From contig NZ_KK073875.1 of assembly GCF_000585395.1 (NCBI RefSeq), forward strand, positions 62,001 through 126,000: a DNA stretch of 64,000 bases. Direction: 5' to 3'. Below the pieces are notes generated by a model, which worked only from the letters and a program-made list of their open reading frames with translations, was not told the DNA's origin and searched no databases. This stretch comes from Saccharibacillus sacchari DSM 19268 (GTDB lineage: Bacteria; Bacillota; Bacilli; Paenibacillales; Paenibacillaceae). Shown piece by piece: positions 54,458 through 64,000 of the stretch. Within the stretch, counting starts at the first letter, position 1. Every line of letters starts with the position of its first letter. Made by a program: the position numbers and the translations under genes.

Positions 54458-55867
54458 TTACAGAATGTACTGGCTCAGATCTCGATCTTTTGCAATGTCG
54501 TCCAGCTTCTCCCGCACATATTCCGGCGTAATCATCATTTGTTCCAAATTCAATTCCGGCGCTTCGAAAGAAAGATCTTCCAAAAGCTTTTCCAAAATCG
54601 TATGCAAGCGACGTGCACCGATGTTTTCCGTATTCTGGTTTACGGAAGCCGCGATACTTGCAATCTCATGGATTGCCTCTTTGGAAAATCCGATTTCGAT
54701 GTTTTCCGTTTTGAGCAGATCCGTATACTGTTTGGTCAACGCGTTCTGCGGCTCAGTCAAAATGGCGATAAAGTCTTCCAGCGTCAAACTTTCCAATTCG
54801 ACCCGAATCGGGAACCGTCCTTGCAATTCAGGAATCAAATCGGAAGGCTTGGATACGTGAAAAGCTCCTGCTGCCATAAACAGGATGTAATCCGTTTTTA
54901 CAGGACCGTACTTGGTCACAATTGTGGAACCTTCAACAATAGGAAGGATATCCCGCTGCACGCCTTCCCTGGACACGTCAGGACCGTGTCCGCGACCGCT
55001 GCCGGCGACCTTATCGATCTCATCGATGAAAATGATACCGGCCTGCTCGGCACGACGTACGGCCTCCTGATTAACGTCATCCATGTCGATCAGCTTCGAG
55101 GCTTCTTCTTGCGTCAGTGCTTTACGAGCTTCGCGAATAGGCAATTTGCGACGTTTCGTACGCTTCGGCATGAAGTTGCCCAACATCTCCTGAATGTTCA
55201 TGCCCATCTGGTCGTTTCCTTGACCGGCCAGCATATCGAACATATTCGGCATGGCGTCTTCGACGTCGATCTCGATGATATCATCTTCCAGCTTGCCTGA
55301 CAACAGGTTGAAGCGAACCTGACGTCGACGCTCGCTGAGCGAGCCTTCTTCATAACGCGTTTTTTCCGGCTCTGGCTCCGGCGTAGTCTTCGACTGGCCG
55401 CCGAACAGCATTTCAAACGGATTCCGCTGCGCGGAAGAAGATTTCGCGGCCGGCACCAAAATTTCAACGATGCGTTCGTTTGCCATTTCTTCCGCCCGAT
55501 CCTTAACCTTCTCCGTACGCTCCGCTTTCACCATGCGAATCGATGTTTCGACCAAATCGCGCACCATCGACTCGACATCGCGTCCCACATAACCGACTTC
55601 CGTAAACTTGGTGGCCTCGACTTTGATAAAAGGCGCTCCGACAAGCTTTGCCAAACGACGTGCAATCTCCGTTTTACCGACGCCCGTAGGTCCGATCATC
55701 AAAATATTTTTCGGAGCTACTTCATCACGTGTTTCTTCGGGCAGCAAGCTACGACGATAACGATTGCGCAGAGCAACGGCAACCGAACGCTTTGCCTTTT
55801 TCTGTCCGACGATATACTTGTCCAGTTCCGCTACGATTTCCCGCGGTGTCAGGGCTTCGTTTTTCAT
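54458..55867 (-). CDS. hslU: HslU (ClpY) ATPase subunit of the HslUV protease
   Basis: HslU is the AAA+ unfoldase that feeds proteins to HslV. I place the start at ATG 55867 ([21 protein letters not shown]) after GGAGGG, giving 469 aa as in B. subtilis. Motifs are Walker [12 protein letters not shown] near 57-67, Walker B in IIFIDEIDK, the GYVGRDVES pore loop and a C-terminus ending in QYIL, which docks into HslV. Confidence 0.98.
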   Translation of the reverse strand: MKNEALTPREIVAELDKYIVGQKKAKRSVAVALRNRYRRSLLPEETRDEVAPKNILMIGPTGVGKTEIARRLAKLVGAPFIKVEATKFTEVGYVGRDVESMVRDLVETSIRMVKAERTEKVKDRAEEMANERIVEILVPAAKSSSAQRNPFEMLFGGQSKTTPEPEPEKTRYEEGSLSERRRQVRFNLLSGKLEDDIIEIDVEDAMPNMFDMLAGQGNDQMGMNIQEMLGNFMPKRTKRRKLPIREARKALTQEEASKLIDMDDVNQEAVRRAEQAGIIFIDEIDKVAGSGRGHGPDVSREGVQRDILPIVEGSTIVTKYGPVKTDYILFMAAGAFHVSKPSDLIPELQGRFPIRVELESLTLEDFIAILTEPQNALTKQYTDLLKTENIEIGFSKEAIHEIASIAASVNQNTENIGARRLHTILEKLLEDLSFEAPELNLEQMMITPEYVREKLDDIAKDRDLSQYIL

Positions 55868-55942
55868 GCATGTACCCTCCACTTCTAGGGCGCGCACCCA
55901 AACGCATCGACTCTACTCGTTTAAGTACCGCCGTAATTGGCA

Positions 55943-56482
55943 TTAAAGTTCTTCGACGATAATGTTGTCGTTCGTGTACACGCAAATCTCGGCCGCAATC
56001 TTCAGTGACGCTTGCGCAATCTCTTTTGCATCCATCTCCGCATGACGCTTCAACGCGCGAGCGGCCGACAATGCAAAGTTGCCGCCCGAACCGATCGCGA
56101 TAATATCGTCGTCCGGTTCGATGATTTCTCCGTTTCCCGAAATCAACAGCATGCCGTCTTTGTCCATCACGATCATCAAAGCTTCGAGTTTTCGCAGCAT
56201 TTGATCCGTGCGCCATTCCTTGACCAATTCAACGGCCGCGCGCTGCAAATTCCCCTGATGCTCCTCCAGTTTGGCTTCAAACTTCTCGAACAACGTAATC
56301 GCATCACCTACTGAACCCGCGAACCCGGCAAGAATCTGCCCGCGATACAATCTGCGCACTTTCTTGGCATGTTGTTTCATGATGACATTTTGTCCCATCG
56401 TAACCTGGCCGTCGCCAGCTATAGCCGCCTTGCCGTTTTTGCGCACCGCGCAAATGGTCGTCGCGTGAAACGAAATCTCCAT
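55943..56482 (-). CDS. hslV: HslV (ClpQ) peptidase subunit
   Basis: HslV is the proteasome-like peptidase. The ATG at 56482 ([20 protein letters not shown]) has AGGAGG upstream and gives 179 aa. The conserved GDGQVTMGQ, the Lys in [13 protein letters not shown] and [12 protein letters not shown] are present. The ATTI region corresponds to the start of E. coli HslV (MTTI); here six residues precede it, as in B. subtilis ClpQ, where the N-terminal Ser serves as nucleophile. In this protein the second residue is Glu. Confidence 0.97.
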   Translation of the reverse strand: MEISFHATTICAVRKNGKAAIAGDGQVTMGQNVIMKQHAKKVRRLYRGQILAGFAGSVGDAITLFEKFEAKLEEHQGNLQRAAVELVKEWRTDQMLRKLEALMIVMDKDGMLLISGNGEIIEPDDDIIAIGSGGNFALSAARALKRHAEMDAKEIAQASLKIAAEICVYTNDNIIVEEL

Positions 56483-56509
56483 CGTGATCCTCCTATTCGG
56501 GCTGTACAA

Positions 56510-57859
56510 TTAATTGCGAACAGCGTTCAACGAATGTTCTTCCGTGAAGGCCGCCAGCTTATCGAGTGCTCGCATAGCCAAAGCTTCATTTTTTTCTTTT
56601 TTGTTGCGGATTTTCTTCTCGGGCTTCGGCAACAGACCAAAGTTTGCGTTCATCGGTTGGAAATGCTCCGGGTCGGCTTCCGTGATATAACGGGCCATGC
56701 CTCCGAGCGTCGTTTCTTCCGGGAATACGATCGGTTCGCGTCCCAAAGCTTGATGCGCCGCGTTGATACCGGCAATCAGGCCGGAAGCCGCCGATTCCAC
56801 ATACCCTTCAACGCCGGTCATCTGACCCGCAAAAAATAGGTTCGGACGGGCTTTGCACTGGTAGGTCGGCTCAAGCAACCGCGGCGAATTGATAAATGTA
56901 TTGCGGTGCATGACGCCGTAGCGAACGATGTCCACATTCTCAAGTCCCGGAATCATTTGGAATACGCGCTTTTGCTCGCCCCACTTCAAGTGCGTTTGGA
57001 AGCCGACCAGATTGTACAGCGTTCCGGCTGCGTTATCCTGACGAAGCTGAACGACAGCGAAAGGAATTTTGCCCGTGCGCGGATCAGGCAACCCGACAGG
57101 CTTCATCGGTCCGAATAATGCCGTTTGGCGTCCGCGCTGCATCATCACTTCGATCGGCATGCAGCCTTCGAAGTAGATTTCTTTCTCGAATTCTTTAAGT
57201 TCCGCTTTTTCGGCCGTGATCAATGCTTCGTAGAAACGATCGAATTCTTCTTCGGTCATCGGGCAGTTCAGGTAAGCCGCTTCGCCTTTATCGTAACGGG
57301 AAGCCAGATACACTTTGTCCATATCGATCGAATCTTTTTCGATGATCGGAGCCGCCGCATCATAGAAGTAGAAATACTCTTCGCCCATAAAGCTTTTGAT
57401 TTGCGCGGAAAGTGCCGGAGAAGTCAAAGGTCCCGTTGCAATGACCGTGATGCCGTCCTCCGGGATCTCCGTCACTTCTTCTTCGCGAACGTCCACCAGC
57501 GGATGCTCTTTAAGAGCCTGGGTAATGCCGCCGGAGAAAAGGTCGCGGTCAACGGCCAAAGCGCCGCCTGCCGGGACCGCGCTCGCATCCGCTTTACCGA
57601 TGACCAGCGAATCCAGTCTGCGCATTTCCTCTTTCAACACGCCTACCGCGCCCGTAAATCCGTTGGCGCGCAGCGAGTTGCTGCATACCAATTCCGCAAA
57701 ATAAGACGTATGGTGCGCCGGCGTTTTCACTTTGGGACGCATCTCGTAAAGCGTGACCGGAACGCCGCGGCTGGCAATTTGCCAAGCCGCTTCGCTTCCC
57801 GCCAACCCTGCGCCGATTACCGTTACCCGCTGCGTGTTCGAACTTTCATTGTTGCTCAC
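56510..57859 (-). CDS. trmFO: Folate-dependent tRNA (uracil-54) methyltransferase TrmFO
   Basis: TrmFO methylates U54 of tRNA with methylene-THF and FADH2. The 449-aa protein has the FAD-binding [16 protein letters not shown] near 10-25, the catalytic Cys in [12 protein letters not shown] near residue 53, and [14 protein letters not shown] near the end. Start GTG. In B. subtilis codV(xerC) lies between this gene and hslV; here only 27 nt separate them. Confidence 0.97.
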   Translation of the reverse strand: MSNNESSNTQRVTVIGAGLAGSEAAWQIASRGVPVTLYEMRPKVKTPAHHTSYFAELVCSNSLRANGFTGAVGVLKEEMRRLDSLVIGKADASAVPAGGALAVDRDLFSGGITQALKEHPLVDVREEEVTEIPEDGITVIATGPLTSPALSAQIKSFMGEEYFYFYDAAAPIIEKDSIDMDKVYLASRYDKGEAAYLNCPMTEEEFDRFYEALITAEKAELKEFEKEIYFEGCMPIEVMMQRGRQTALFGPMKPVGLPDPRTGKIPFAVVQLRQDNAAGTLYNLVGFQTHLKWGEQKRVFQMIPGLENVDIVRYGVMHRNTFINSPRLLEPTYQCKARPNLFFAGQMTGVEGYVESAASGLIAGINAAHQALGREPIVFPEETTLGGMARYITEADPEHFQPMNANFGLLPKPEKKIRNKKEKNEALAMRALDKLAAFTEEHSLNAVRN

Positions 57860-57879
57860 TTCATGTTCCCCCTATTGCT

Positions 57880-59979
57880 TTATCCTTCAGCTGTATCTTC
57901 GTTGTCTTCCAACACTTCCGTATGATCGCATGACGTACATTGCAACTTCGTTCCCTGTTTGCTGCGCTTCTCGATCATCAGCGAAGAGCAGACCGGGCAA
58001 GGCTTGGCGGACGGGCGGTCCCACGATACAAAATCGCATTCCGGATACTGATCGCAGCCGTAGAAGACGCGTCCTTTTTTGCTGCGGCGTTCGACCACAT
58101 GCCCTTCCTTGCATTTCGGGCAAGTGACGCCGATATTTTTGACGATCGGACGAGTATTCCGGCAATCCGGGAAGCCCGAACAGGCCAGGAATTTGCCGAA
58201 GCGTCCCATTTTATAAACCATAGGCTTGCCGCATTTATCGCAAACCTCGTCCGAAACTTCGTCCTGAATTTCGATTTCTTTCATTTCTTCTTCCGCAAAC
58301 TCAAGCCGTTTCTCGAAGGTTCCGTAGAACTCCTGAAGCACGCGTACCCACTGCTCGTCGCCTTCTTCCACATGGTCAAGATTTGCTTCCATCTGGGCGG
58401 TAAACTCGGCATTCAGAATCTCGGGGAAAAACTCTTCCATTTGCTCGTTGATTAGCTCGCCAAGCTCCGTCGGAACGAACTTTTTCTCTTCAATCGCGAC
58501 ATAGCCGCGTTTTTGAATGGTTTCGAGCGTTGGCGCATACGTACTCGGGCGTCCGATTCCGAGCTCTTCCAGCGTCTTAACCAGTCGGGCTTCCGTATAA
58601 CGGGGCGGCGGCTGCGTGAAGTGCTGCTTCGGCTCGATCTCTTTGCGTTCGAGATGATCGCCTTTGGCAAGTGCCGGGAGGAACTTGTCTTCTTCCACGC
58701 TTCCGTCGTCATTGCCTTCCACATAAACTTTCATAAAACCTTGGAAACGCACTTTCGAGCCGACGGCGCGGAACGTCGCATCGCCTGCGGCAATATCGAC
58801 CGATAGCGTATCCAGCACGGCAGAAGACATCTGGCTGGCGACAAAGCGTTCCCAAACCAGTTTGTACAAACGGAATTGATCGCGGCTCATGAACGTTTTG
58901 ACGGATTCCGGATCACGGGCGATCGAAGTCGGACGAACCGCTTCGTGCGCGTCCTGGGCGCCTGCCGATTTTTTCGAATATTGGCGCGGCGTTTCGGGAG
59001 CGAATTCTTCGCCGTAGCGTTCACCGATAAAAGCTTTCGCTTCTTCCTGCGCGCTGCCTGCGATCCGCGTGGAATCGGTACGCATATACGTAATCAGACC
59101 GACAGTGCCTTCTTTGCCGAGATCGATGCCTTCATAAAGCTGCTGAGCGACCGACATCGTTTTGGCCGCTCTGAAGTTCAGCTTGCGCGCGGCCTCCTGT
59201 TGCAGTGAGCTTGTCGTAAACGGAGGGGACGGATGACGCTGGCGTTCTTTCTCTTTCACTTCGCCTACGACAAAATCCTTTCCTTCGAAGGCGGCCAGTA
59301 CTTCTTTGACATCCTGCTCGCTGTGAAGTTCCTTTTTGGCACCGTTCAACTGATGGAATTTCGCTTCGAAGTCGTTGCCTTTAACCGCAAGGCGAGCCGT
59401 AATGCTCCAATACTCTTCCGGAACAAACTCGGAGATTTCGTTTTCCCGATCAATGATGAGCTTAACCGCAACCGATTGTACGCGTCCGGCAGACAATCCT
59501 TTTTTGACTTTTTTCCAAAGCAGCGGGCTGATCTTGTAACCGACCAGACGGTCGAGGATACGGCGTGCCTGTTGCGCGTTAACCAGATCCATATTGATCG
59601 GACGCGGCGTCTTGAATGCATCCTTCACGGCCTGCTTCGTAATCTCGTTAAATACGACGCGGCAATCCTGAACGTTATCGATGTCGAGCGCATGCGCCAA
59701 ATGCCATGCAATTGCTTCTCCTTCGCGATCCGGGTCGGCTGCGAGATAGACTTTTTTGACTTTTTTGCTGGCATCCTTAAGTTCTTTCAGGATAGAGCCT
59801 TTTCCGCGGATGGTAATGTATTTCGGATTGAATTCGTTTTCCACATCAACACCGATCTGGCTTTTCGGCAGATCCCGAATATGCCCCATTGATGCTTTGA
59901 CGATAAATTTGCTGCCTAAGTATTTGCCGATCGTTTTAGCCTTTGCAGGCGATTCCACGATGACGAGCGAATCCGCCAT
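57880..59979 (-). CDS. topA: DNA topoisomerase I
   Basis: TopA relaxes negative supercoils (type IA). The 699-aa protein has the TOPRIM domain ([12 protein letters not shown], and [13 protein letters not shown] near 82), the catalytic Tyr in [13 protein letters not shown] (near 302), and three zinc-ribbon domains at the C-terminus with CxxC pairs (CDKCGKP, CPKCKEG, CPVCSSL). The start follows AGGAGG. Confidence 0.98.
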   Translation of the reverse strand: MADSLVIVESPAKAKTIGKYLGSKFIVKASMGHIRDLPKSQIGVDVENEFNPKYITIRGKGSILKELKDASKKVKKVYLAADPDREGEAIAWHLAHALDIDNVQDCRVVFNEITKQAVKDAFKTPRPINMDLVNAQQARRILDRLVGYKISPLLWKKVKKGLSAGRVQSVAVKLIIDRENEISEFVPEEYWSITARLAVKGNDFEAKFHQLNGAKKELHSEQDVKEVLAAFEGKDFVVGEVKEKERQRHPSPPFTTSSLQQEAARKLNFRAAKTMSVAQQLYEGIDLGKEGTVGLITYMRTDSTRIAGSAQEEAKAFIGERYGEEFAPETPRQYSKKSAGAQDAHEAVRPTSIARDPESVKTFMSRDQFRLYKLVWERFVASQMSSAVLDTLSVDIAAGDATFRAVGSKVRFQGFMKVYVEGNDDGSVEEDKFLPALAKGDHLERKEIEPKQHFTQPPPRYTEARLVKTLEELGIGRPSTYAPTLETIQKRGYVAIEEKKFVPTELGELINEQMEEFFPEILNAEFTAQMEANLDHVEEGDEQWVRVLQEFYGTFEKRLEFAEEEMKEIEIQDEVSDEVCDKCGKPMVYKMGRFGKFLACSGFPDCRNTRPIVKNIGVTCPKCKEGHVVERRSKKGRVFYGCDQYPECDFVSWDRPSAKPCPVCSSLMIEKRSKQGTKLQCTSCDHTEVLEDNEDTAEG

Positions 59980-60099
59980 AGGTTCGTCCTCCTCTCAAGT
60001 TATGCAAGCGCGGCTTTCCGAGCCCCCTGCCCTGAACCGCGCCTATTCTTCAATTGCTTCCATAGAATATAAATAAAGGTAGTAGGTATAAGGATGAGG

Positions 60100-61227
60100 T
60101 CAGCGGACCGGTTCCCCGATCCATGCATATACGGCTCCGGAGAGCGATTTCACCTGACTTTTTATGACTAACGATAGCAGAACGGAATGTAAAAGTCCAA
60201 AATCCCAAGATGTTTTCCGTTGAAGCTCATCGATACTCGCATCCCCTTGCTCCAATATAACGTATATCTTCCGCTCCTCTTTTGTCAATTTTTCATGTAC
60301 CTCTTTTTTTGCGGCTCTTGGCGTAGACGGAACGAACAGATGCGTATACTCCTCCAAAATGTCGTTAGCGTCGGCACAGGGTTTTGCTCCGTTTTTAATC
60401 AATTGCAAAGTTCCCAAGCTCTTCGGCGAGGTTACGGGACCCGGCACGGCGAAGACGTCCCGGCCGCAATCGAGCGCATAATCGCCCGTAATCAGCGAAC
60501 CGCTTTTTTCCGCGGCTTCGACAATCAATACCCCTCTCGACAACCCGGCAATGATCCGGTTGCGCAGCGGGAACAGTCCCGGCGAAGGACGCGTGCCCGG
60601 AGGGGATTCGGATACGATCAGCCCTTGCTCCGCAATCTCCCGGTGCAAATGATTATGTTCGGGCGGATAGGCGACATCGACGCCCGCACCCAGCACCGCA
60701 ATTGTTGCGCCGCCCCGGCGAAGTGCTTCGCGGTGGCTGTAACCGTCGATGCCCCGAGCCATTCCGCTGACGAGGCAAACTCCGTTTTCCGCCAATGCCC
60801 CTGCTATCCGTTCGCAAACGACCCGTCCGTAAGCGGTCGGCGATCTTGTCCCGACAATCGCAATACTAAAATCCTTTAGCAATTCCCGACGTCCGATCGT
60901 GTAGAGCATCCAGGGCGGCTTGGCGGATTCCTTCATTAAAGTAGGATATGCCTCGTCGAAGTAAGACATCGGTTCGATCCCGCGCTGCCGTAATCGTCCA
61001 AGACGTTCACGAGCTTCTTCAAGTCTAATATTCCCCGCTGCTTTCGCCAGCTTGACTTGCGCACCCAGTGCCAACCAGGTCTGCTCAGGAATCCGAAAAA
61101 GTTCGTCAAAAGGAATCCCTTTATGCCAAACGATTCTCATCAATGTATGGATACTCTGCCAACCGATTCCTGTCGTCTCATGCAAGGCCATAATCCATAG
61201 CGCTTCCGGCGACCATTCGTGTTTCAT
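60100..61227 (-). CDS. dprA: DNA-processing protein DprA (Smf)
   Basis: DprA loads RecA onto incoming single-stranded DNA during transformation. The 375-aa protein has the Rossmann-like DprA core (AIVGTRSPTAYGRVVCERI, VSGMARGIDGYSHREAL and VFAVPGPVTSPKSLGTLQLIKNGA) and a C-terminal winged-helix-like domain (about 305-370). The gap downstream holds a GCGCGG/CCGCGC hairpin (60008-60042) without a U-tract. Carrying dprA does not show that the strain is competent. Confidence 0.95.
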   Translation of the reverse strand: MKHEWSPEALWIMALHETTGIGWQSIHTLMRIVWHKGIPFDELFRIPEQTWLALGAQVKLAKAAGNIRLEEARERLGRLRQRGIEPMSYFDEAYPTLMKESAKPPWMLYTIGRRELLKDFSIAIVGTRSPTAYGRVVCERIAGALAENGVCLVSGMARGIDGYSHREALRRGGATIAVLGAGVDVAYPPEHNHLHREIAEQGLIVSESPPGTRPSPGLFPLRNRIIAGLSRGVLIVEAAEKSGSLITGDYALDCGRDVFAVPGPVTSPKSLGTLQLIKNGAKPCADANDILEEYTHLFVPSTPRAAKKEVHEKLTKEERKIYVILEQGDASIDELQRKTSWDFGLLHSVLLSLVIKSQVKSLSGAVYAWIGEPVR

Positions 61228-61263
61228 GACTACTTCACCTCTCCTGCTTCCAGTTACTGCCCG

Positions 61264-61311
61264 AAAAACGCAAAAAGCAGCCCTTCCTCCCCATGGGGAA
61301 AGAAAGGCTGC
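61264..61311 (-). terminator. Terminator after sucD
   Basis: On the minus strand GCAGCC...GGGCTGC encloses a further stem (TTCCCC / GGGGA) and is followed by TTTTTGCGTTTTT. It closes the sucCD unit; dprA starts 36 nt later with no promoter visible in between. Confidence 0.8.
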
Positions 61312-61380
61312 CTGCCTTGGTTCCGTTCAGTTCTAAATTAAACTTTCACCTTGCCATTGTGCCAGAAAAACGCCAACGAA

Positions 61381-62310
61381 TCAACCGGCTGTAAACGTTT
61401 CAAGCACGCCTCGTTCTTCAAGTACGGCTACGAGAGTCGCACCCATTTCGGCCGGAGTCGGAGCGACGCGAATCCCGCACTCCTCCAGCTTGGCGATTTT
61501 CTCCGCAGCCGTACCTTTGCCGCCCGAAATGATGGCACCCGCGTGCCCCATCCGTTTCCCCGGAGGAGCCGTAGCACCGCCGATGAAGCCGACGACGGGT
61601 TTGGTCATGTTGGCTTTGATCCATTCGGCGGCTTCTTCCTCTGCCGTGCCGCCGATCTCGCCGATCATCACCACCGCTTGCGTGCCTTCGTCTTCATTAA
61701 AGAGCTTCAGGATATCGATGAATTCCGAACCCTTAACCGGGTCGCCGCCGATCCCGACCGCCGTAGATTGACCGATGCCGCGCGTGGTCAATTGGTGCAC
61801 GGCTTCATAAGTAAGCGTTCCGCTGCGAGAAACGACGCCTACTTTGCCCGCTTTATGGATATACCCCGGCATGATGCCGATTTTGCACGCTTCCGGCGTA
61901 ATGACGCCCGGGCAGTTCGGTCCGATCAGCACCGTCTTTTTGCCTTCGAGATAACGCTTGACCTTGACCATGTCCAGCACCGGAATGCCTTCGGTAATAC
62001 AGATCACAAGTTCAAGTTCGGCGTCGATCGCTTCCATGATGGAATCCGCGGCAAATGCAGGCGGTACATAGATTACGCTAGCCGTCGCACCTGTTTCTTT
62101 AACTGCGTCATTTACAGTGTTGAACACCGGAAGCTTCACGGAGCTGCCGTTTTCAAGCGTGATTTCAACGTTAGTGCCGCCTTTGCCCGGGGTTACGCCG
62201 CCAACCATCTGCGTGCCGTATTCCAAAGCGCCCTTGGTATGGAAAAGCCCCGTCTCGCCCGTAATCCCCTGCGTAATGACTTTCGTATTTTTATCCACCA
62301 GAATGCTCAT
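61381..62310 (-). CDS. sucD: Succinyl-CoA synthetase alpha subunit
   Basis: SucD carries the phosphohistidine intermediate of succinyl-CoA synthetase in the TCA cycle. The ATG at 62310 ([18 protein letters not shown]) gives 309 aa. The phosphorylated His lies in [17 protein letters not shown] near residue 255, and the CoA-binding part starts with [32 protein letters not shown]. Confidence 0.97.
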   Translation of the reverse strand: MSILVDKNTKVITQGITGETGLFHTKGALEYGTQMVGGVTPGKGGTNVEITLENGSSVKLPVFNTVNDAVKETGATASVIYVPPAFAADSIMEAIDAELELVICITEGIPVLDMVKVKRYLEGKKTVLIGPNCPGVITPEACKIGIMPGYIHKAGKVGVVSRSGTLTYEAVHQLTTRGIGQSTAVGIGGDPVKGSEFIDILKLFNEDEGTQAVVMIGEIGGTAEEEAAEWIKANMTKPVVGFIGGATAPPGKRMGHAGAIISGGKGTAAEKIAKLEECGIRVAPTPAEMGATLVAVLEERGVLETFTAG

Positions 62311-62406
62311 GCCAGTCCACATCCTCCGTTTAAAGTCAGTTTGTGAAATCTAGTAGCTTGTCAGCGTTAAAATTCCGACAAGGCACTGCTGCGTTGATTC
62401 CGTCGA

Positions 62407-63564
62407 CTATACCAGCTCCACGATTCGTTTCGCGCCATCGGCCATCGAGTCTGCCGACACGATATTAAGTCCCGATTCGTTCAGAATCTTTTTGCCGAGG
62501 TCGACGTTCGTGCCTTCGAGACGTACAACGAGTGGTTTTTCCAGCTTGATTTGCTTGGCCGCTTCAACCACACCGTCCGCGATTACATCACAACGCATGA
62601 TCCCACCGAAGATGTTGATAAAGATCCCTTTGACTTCCGGGTCGGACAAAATGATCTTGAAGGCTTCAGTTACTTTCTCCTTCGTCGCACCGCCCCCTAC
62701 GTCCAGGAAGTTGGCGGGTTCGCCGCCGTAGTATTTGATGATATCCATCGTTGCCATCGCCAAACCCGCACCGTTGACCATGCAACCGATGTTGCCGTCA
62801 AGAGCGATGTAGCTCAGGTCGAATTTGGATGCGGCGATTTCCTTCTCGTCCTCTTCATCGAGGTCGCGAAGCGCCAAAATATCTTTATGACGGAATAACG
62901 AGTTCGAATCAAAGTTCAGCTTGGCATCGAGCGCAATGACATCGCCGTCGCCTGTGACGACTAGCGGATTAATCTCCGCGATCGAGCAGTCCTTATCCAC
63001 GAACGCTTCATACAGGGCCAACATGAACTTAGCAGCTTTGTTGACCAGCTCTTTCGGAATATTAATCGCGTACGCCAGACGACGAGCCTGGAACGGCTGA
63101 AGTCCTACGGCCGGGTCGACCACTTCGCGGAAAATCTTTTCGGGCGTTGCGGCCGCAACTTCCTCGATTTCCGTTCCGCCTTCTTCAGAAGCCATCAGCA
63201 CGACGCTGCCGGTTCCCCGGTCCACAACGACGCCTACATAATATTCCTTCTTGATATCGCAGCCTTCTTCAATCAGAAGCCGCTTGATTTCTTTGCCTTC
63301 CGGGCCTGTCTGGTGGGTAACGAGCACTTTGCCGATCAATTCTTCGGCATAAGTACGTACTTCATCCAGGCTTTTGGCCACTTTGACCCCTCCGGCCTTA
63401 CCGCGTCCGCCCGCGTGGATCTGCGCTTTTACGACGACGATCGGAGTTCCGAGTTCGCGGGCTGCGTCTACGGCTTCCGCCGCGCTGAACGCTACCTTGC
63501 CGCGAGGCACGGTTACTCCGTACTGCTGCAAAACTTCTTTGCCTTGATATTCATGGATATTCAT
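62407..63564 (-). CDS. sucC: Succinyl-CoA synthetase beta subunit
   Basis: SucC provides the nucleotide-binding ATP-grasp part of the enzyme. The 385-aa protein begins [17 protein letters not shown] and has [20 protein letters not shown] near residues 38-58 and [12 protein letters not shown]. The start follows AGGAGG. It has its own predicted promoter. Confidence 0.98.
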   Translation of the reverse strand: MNIHEYQGKEVLQQYGVTVPRGKVAFSAAEAVDAARELGTPIVVVKAQIHAGGRGKAGGVKVAKSLDEVRTYAEELIGKVLVTHQTGPEGKEIKRLLIEEGCDIKKEYYVGVVVDRGTGSVVLMASEEGGTEIEEVAAATPEKIFREVVDPAVGLQPFQARRLAYAINIPKELVNKAAKFMLALYEAFVDKDCSIAEINPLVVTGDGDVIALDAKLNFDSNSLFRHKDILALRDLDEEDEKEIAASKFDLSYIALDGNIGCMVNGAGLAMATMDIIKYYGGEPANFLDVGGGATKEKVTEAFKIILSDPEVKGIFINIFGGIMRCDVIADGVVEAAKQIKLEKPLVVRLEGTNVDLGKKILNESGLNIVSADSMADGAKRIVELV

Positions 63565-63632
63565 TCGTGAATCCTCCTATCAAATTGGCTCGCACCAGGC
63601 GGGTTGCCAGGCAGAAAAGTACAACCTCAACC

Positions 63633-63662
63633 ATTATAGCACGACTGGCAAACAAAATTGAA
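63633..63662 (-). promoter_or_regulatory. Predicted promoter of sucCD
   Basis: On the minus strand TATAAT (63638-63633) is preceded by TGC, making an extended -10; the -35 (TTCAAT, 63662-63657, 18-bp spacing) is weak. A sequence like an imperfect cre site (TTGAAACGCTTTCT, 63658-63671, plus strand) overlaps the -35, suggesting possible catabolite control. Confidence 0.6.
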
Positions 63663-63755
63663 ACGCTTTCTTAAAATTCGAACTATTCCGCTTTTTTCGA
63701 CATTTTTCAAACGGGCGCAAAGCATGCAGGATACAGAGTTCATGTATTTCCGACA

Positions 63756-63789
63756 AAAAAACCGAAAGCCTCGAAGGCTTTCGGTTTTC
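63756..63789. terminator. Bidirectional terminator between the MarR-type gene and sucC
   Basis: CCGAAAGCCT / AGGCTTTCGG forms a perfect 10-bp stem. The minus strand continues with seven T residues and the plus strand with four. It ends the regulator gene upstream of sucCD. Confidence 0.88.
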
Positions 63790-63823
63790 GGAAATTTAGG
63801 GCGTGTCTTCAAGTATGCGTTGC

Positions 63824-64000
63824 TTATTTGCCCGAAGAAGAAACGTTCACGTCATGCGCTCGCGCCAGCAAATTTTGGAATCTGCCGAGCAGTTCCACAA
63901 ATTCCGGCACGTCCATACGCAGATCACGCGCCATGCATTCCGGAATATGCGCGGCCTGATCTTGCAACGCGCGGCCTTTTTTCGTCAGCGAAATAAAAAC
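63824..64000 (-). CDS. C-terminal end of a MarR/OhrR-family transcriptional regulator (partial)
   Basis: The last 58 codons of a gene entering from beyond the window. The translated end (VFISLTKKGRALQDQAAHIP...) matches the end of the winged helix and the dimerisation helix of MarR/OhrR regulators. OhrR is peroxide sensing through an N-terminal Cys, but that part is outside the window, so the exact subfamily is open. Confidence 0.75.
   Translation of the reverse strand, partial: VFISLTKKGRALQDQAAHIPECMARDLRMDVPEFVELLGRFQNLLARAHDVNVSSSGK

Overview
The window looks like a conserved chromosomal stretch from a member of the Paenibacillaceae (Paenibacillus or a close relative). Every gene I accept lies on the minus strand. 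The gene order, read from the right end to the left end, matches the Bacillus block sucCD - dprA - topA - trmFO - hslVU - fla/che - rpsB-tsf-pyrH-frr-uppS-cdsA-dxr-rseP-proS-polC - rimP-nusA-rnpM-ylxQ-infB-rbfA-nrnA-truB-ribF. Several features point to Paenibacillaceae rather than Bacillus: moderate GC content by eye, a short EF-Ts, an archaeal-type prolyl-tRNA synthetase, nrnA inside the infB operon, an acidic MltG-like gene after sigD, and no codY, codV(xerC) or ylxP at their Bacillus positions. I see no rRNA, tRNA, CRISPR array, insertion sequence or prophage.

Layout in transcription order. 64000-56510: the end of a MarR/OhrR-type regulator, then succinyl-CoA synthetase (sucC, sucD), dprA, topA and trmFO. 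56482-54458: the HslVU protease. 54457-54088: a non-coding stretch with a strong terminator, a possible 32-codon ORF and the fla/che promoter. 54087-21812: the fla/che operon of 37 genes. It runs from rod proteins (flgB, flgC, fliE) through MS ring and switch (fliF, fliG), export ATPase (fliH-fliI-fliJ), hook length and capping (fliK, flgD), hook (flgE), motor and switch (fliL, fliM, fliY, cheY), export gate (fliO-P-Q-R, flhB, flhA), pole/number control (flhF, flhG), chemotaxis (cheB, cheA, cheW, cheC, cheD) and sigD, to a lineage-specific tail (fapA, a 105-aa protein, SwrB-like, MltG-like). A terminator at about 21770 ends it.

21714-12893: ribosomal protein S2 and EF-Ts (a terminator follows each), pyrH, frr, uppS, cdsA, dxr, rseP and proS, then polC. 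8414-123: a separate operon with a clear sigma-A promoter and a leader hairpin that looks like a NusA-dependent attenuator. It encodes rimP, nusA, rnpM(ylxR), an L7Ae protein, infB, rbfA, nrnA, truB and ribF: ribosome maturation, transcription elongation and translation initiation plus riboflavin kinase.

Most genes here are ordinary core genes. The best candidate for something undescribed is a short structured element present twice in the fla/che operon, in the fliH-fliI gap and before flgE. Each copy has an identical 17-nt block, a TTCCTA/TAGGAA stem at conserved spacing, and a loop carrying an 8-nt palindrome whose sequence differs between the copies. Other points worth checking are the replacement of bacterial proS by the archaeal-type form in place, a possible internal start in infB, alternative hairpins between rpsB and tsf, and the loss of codY/codV.
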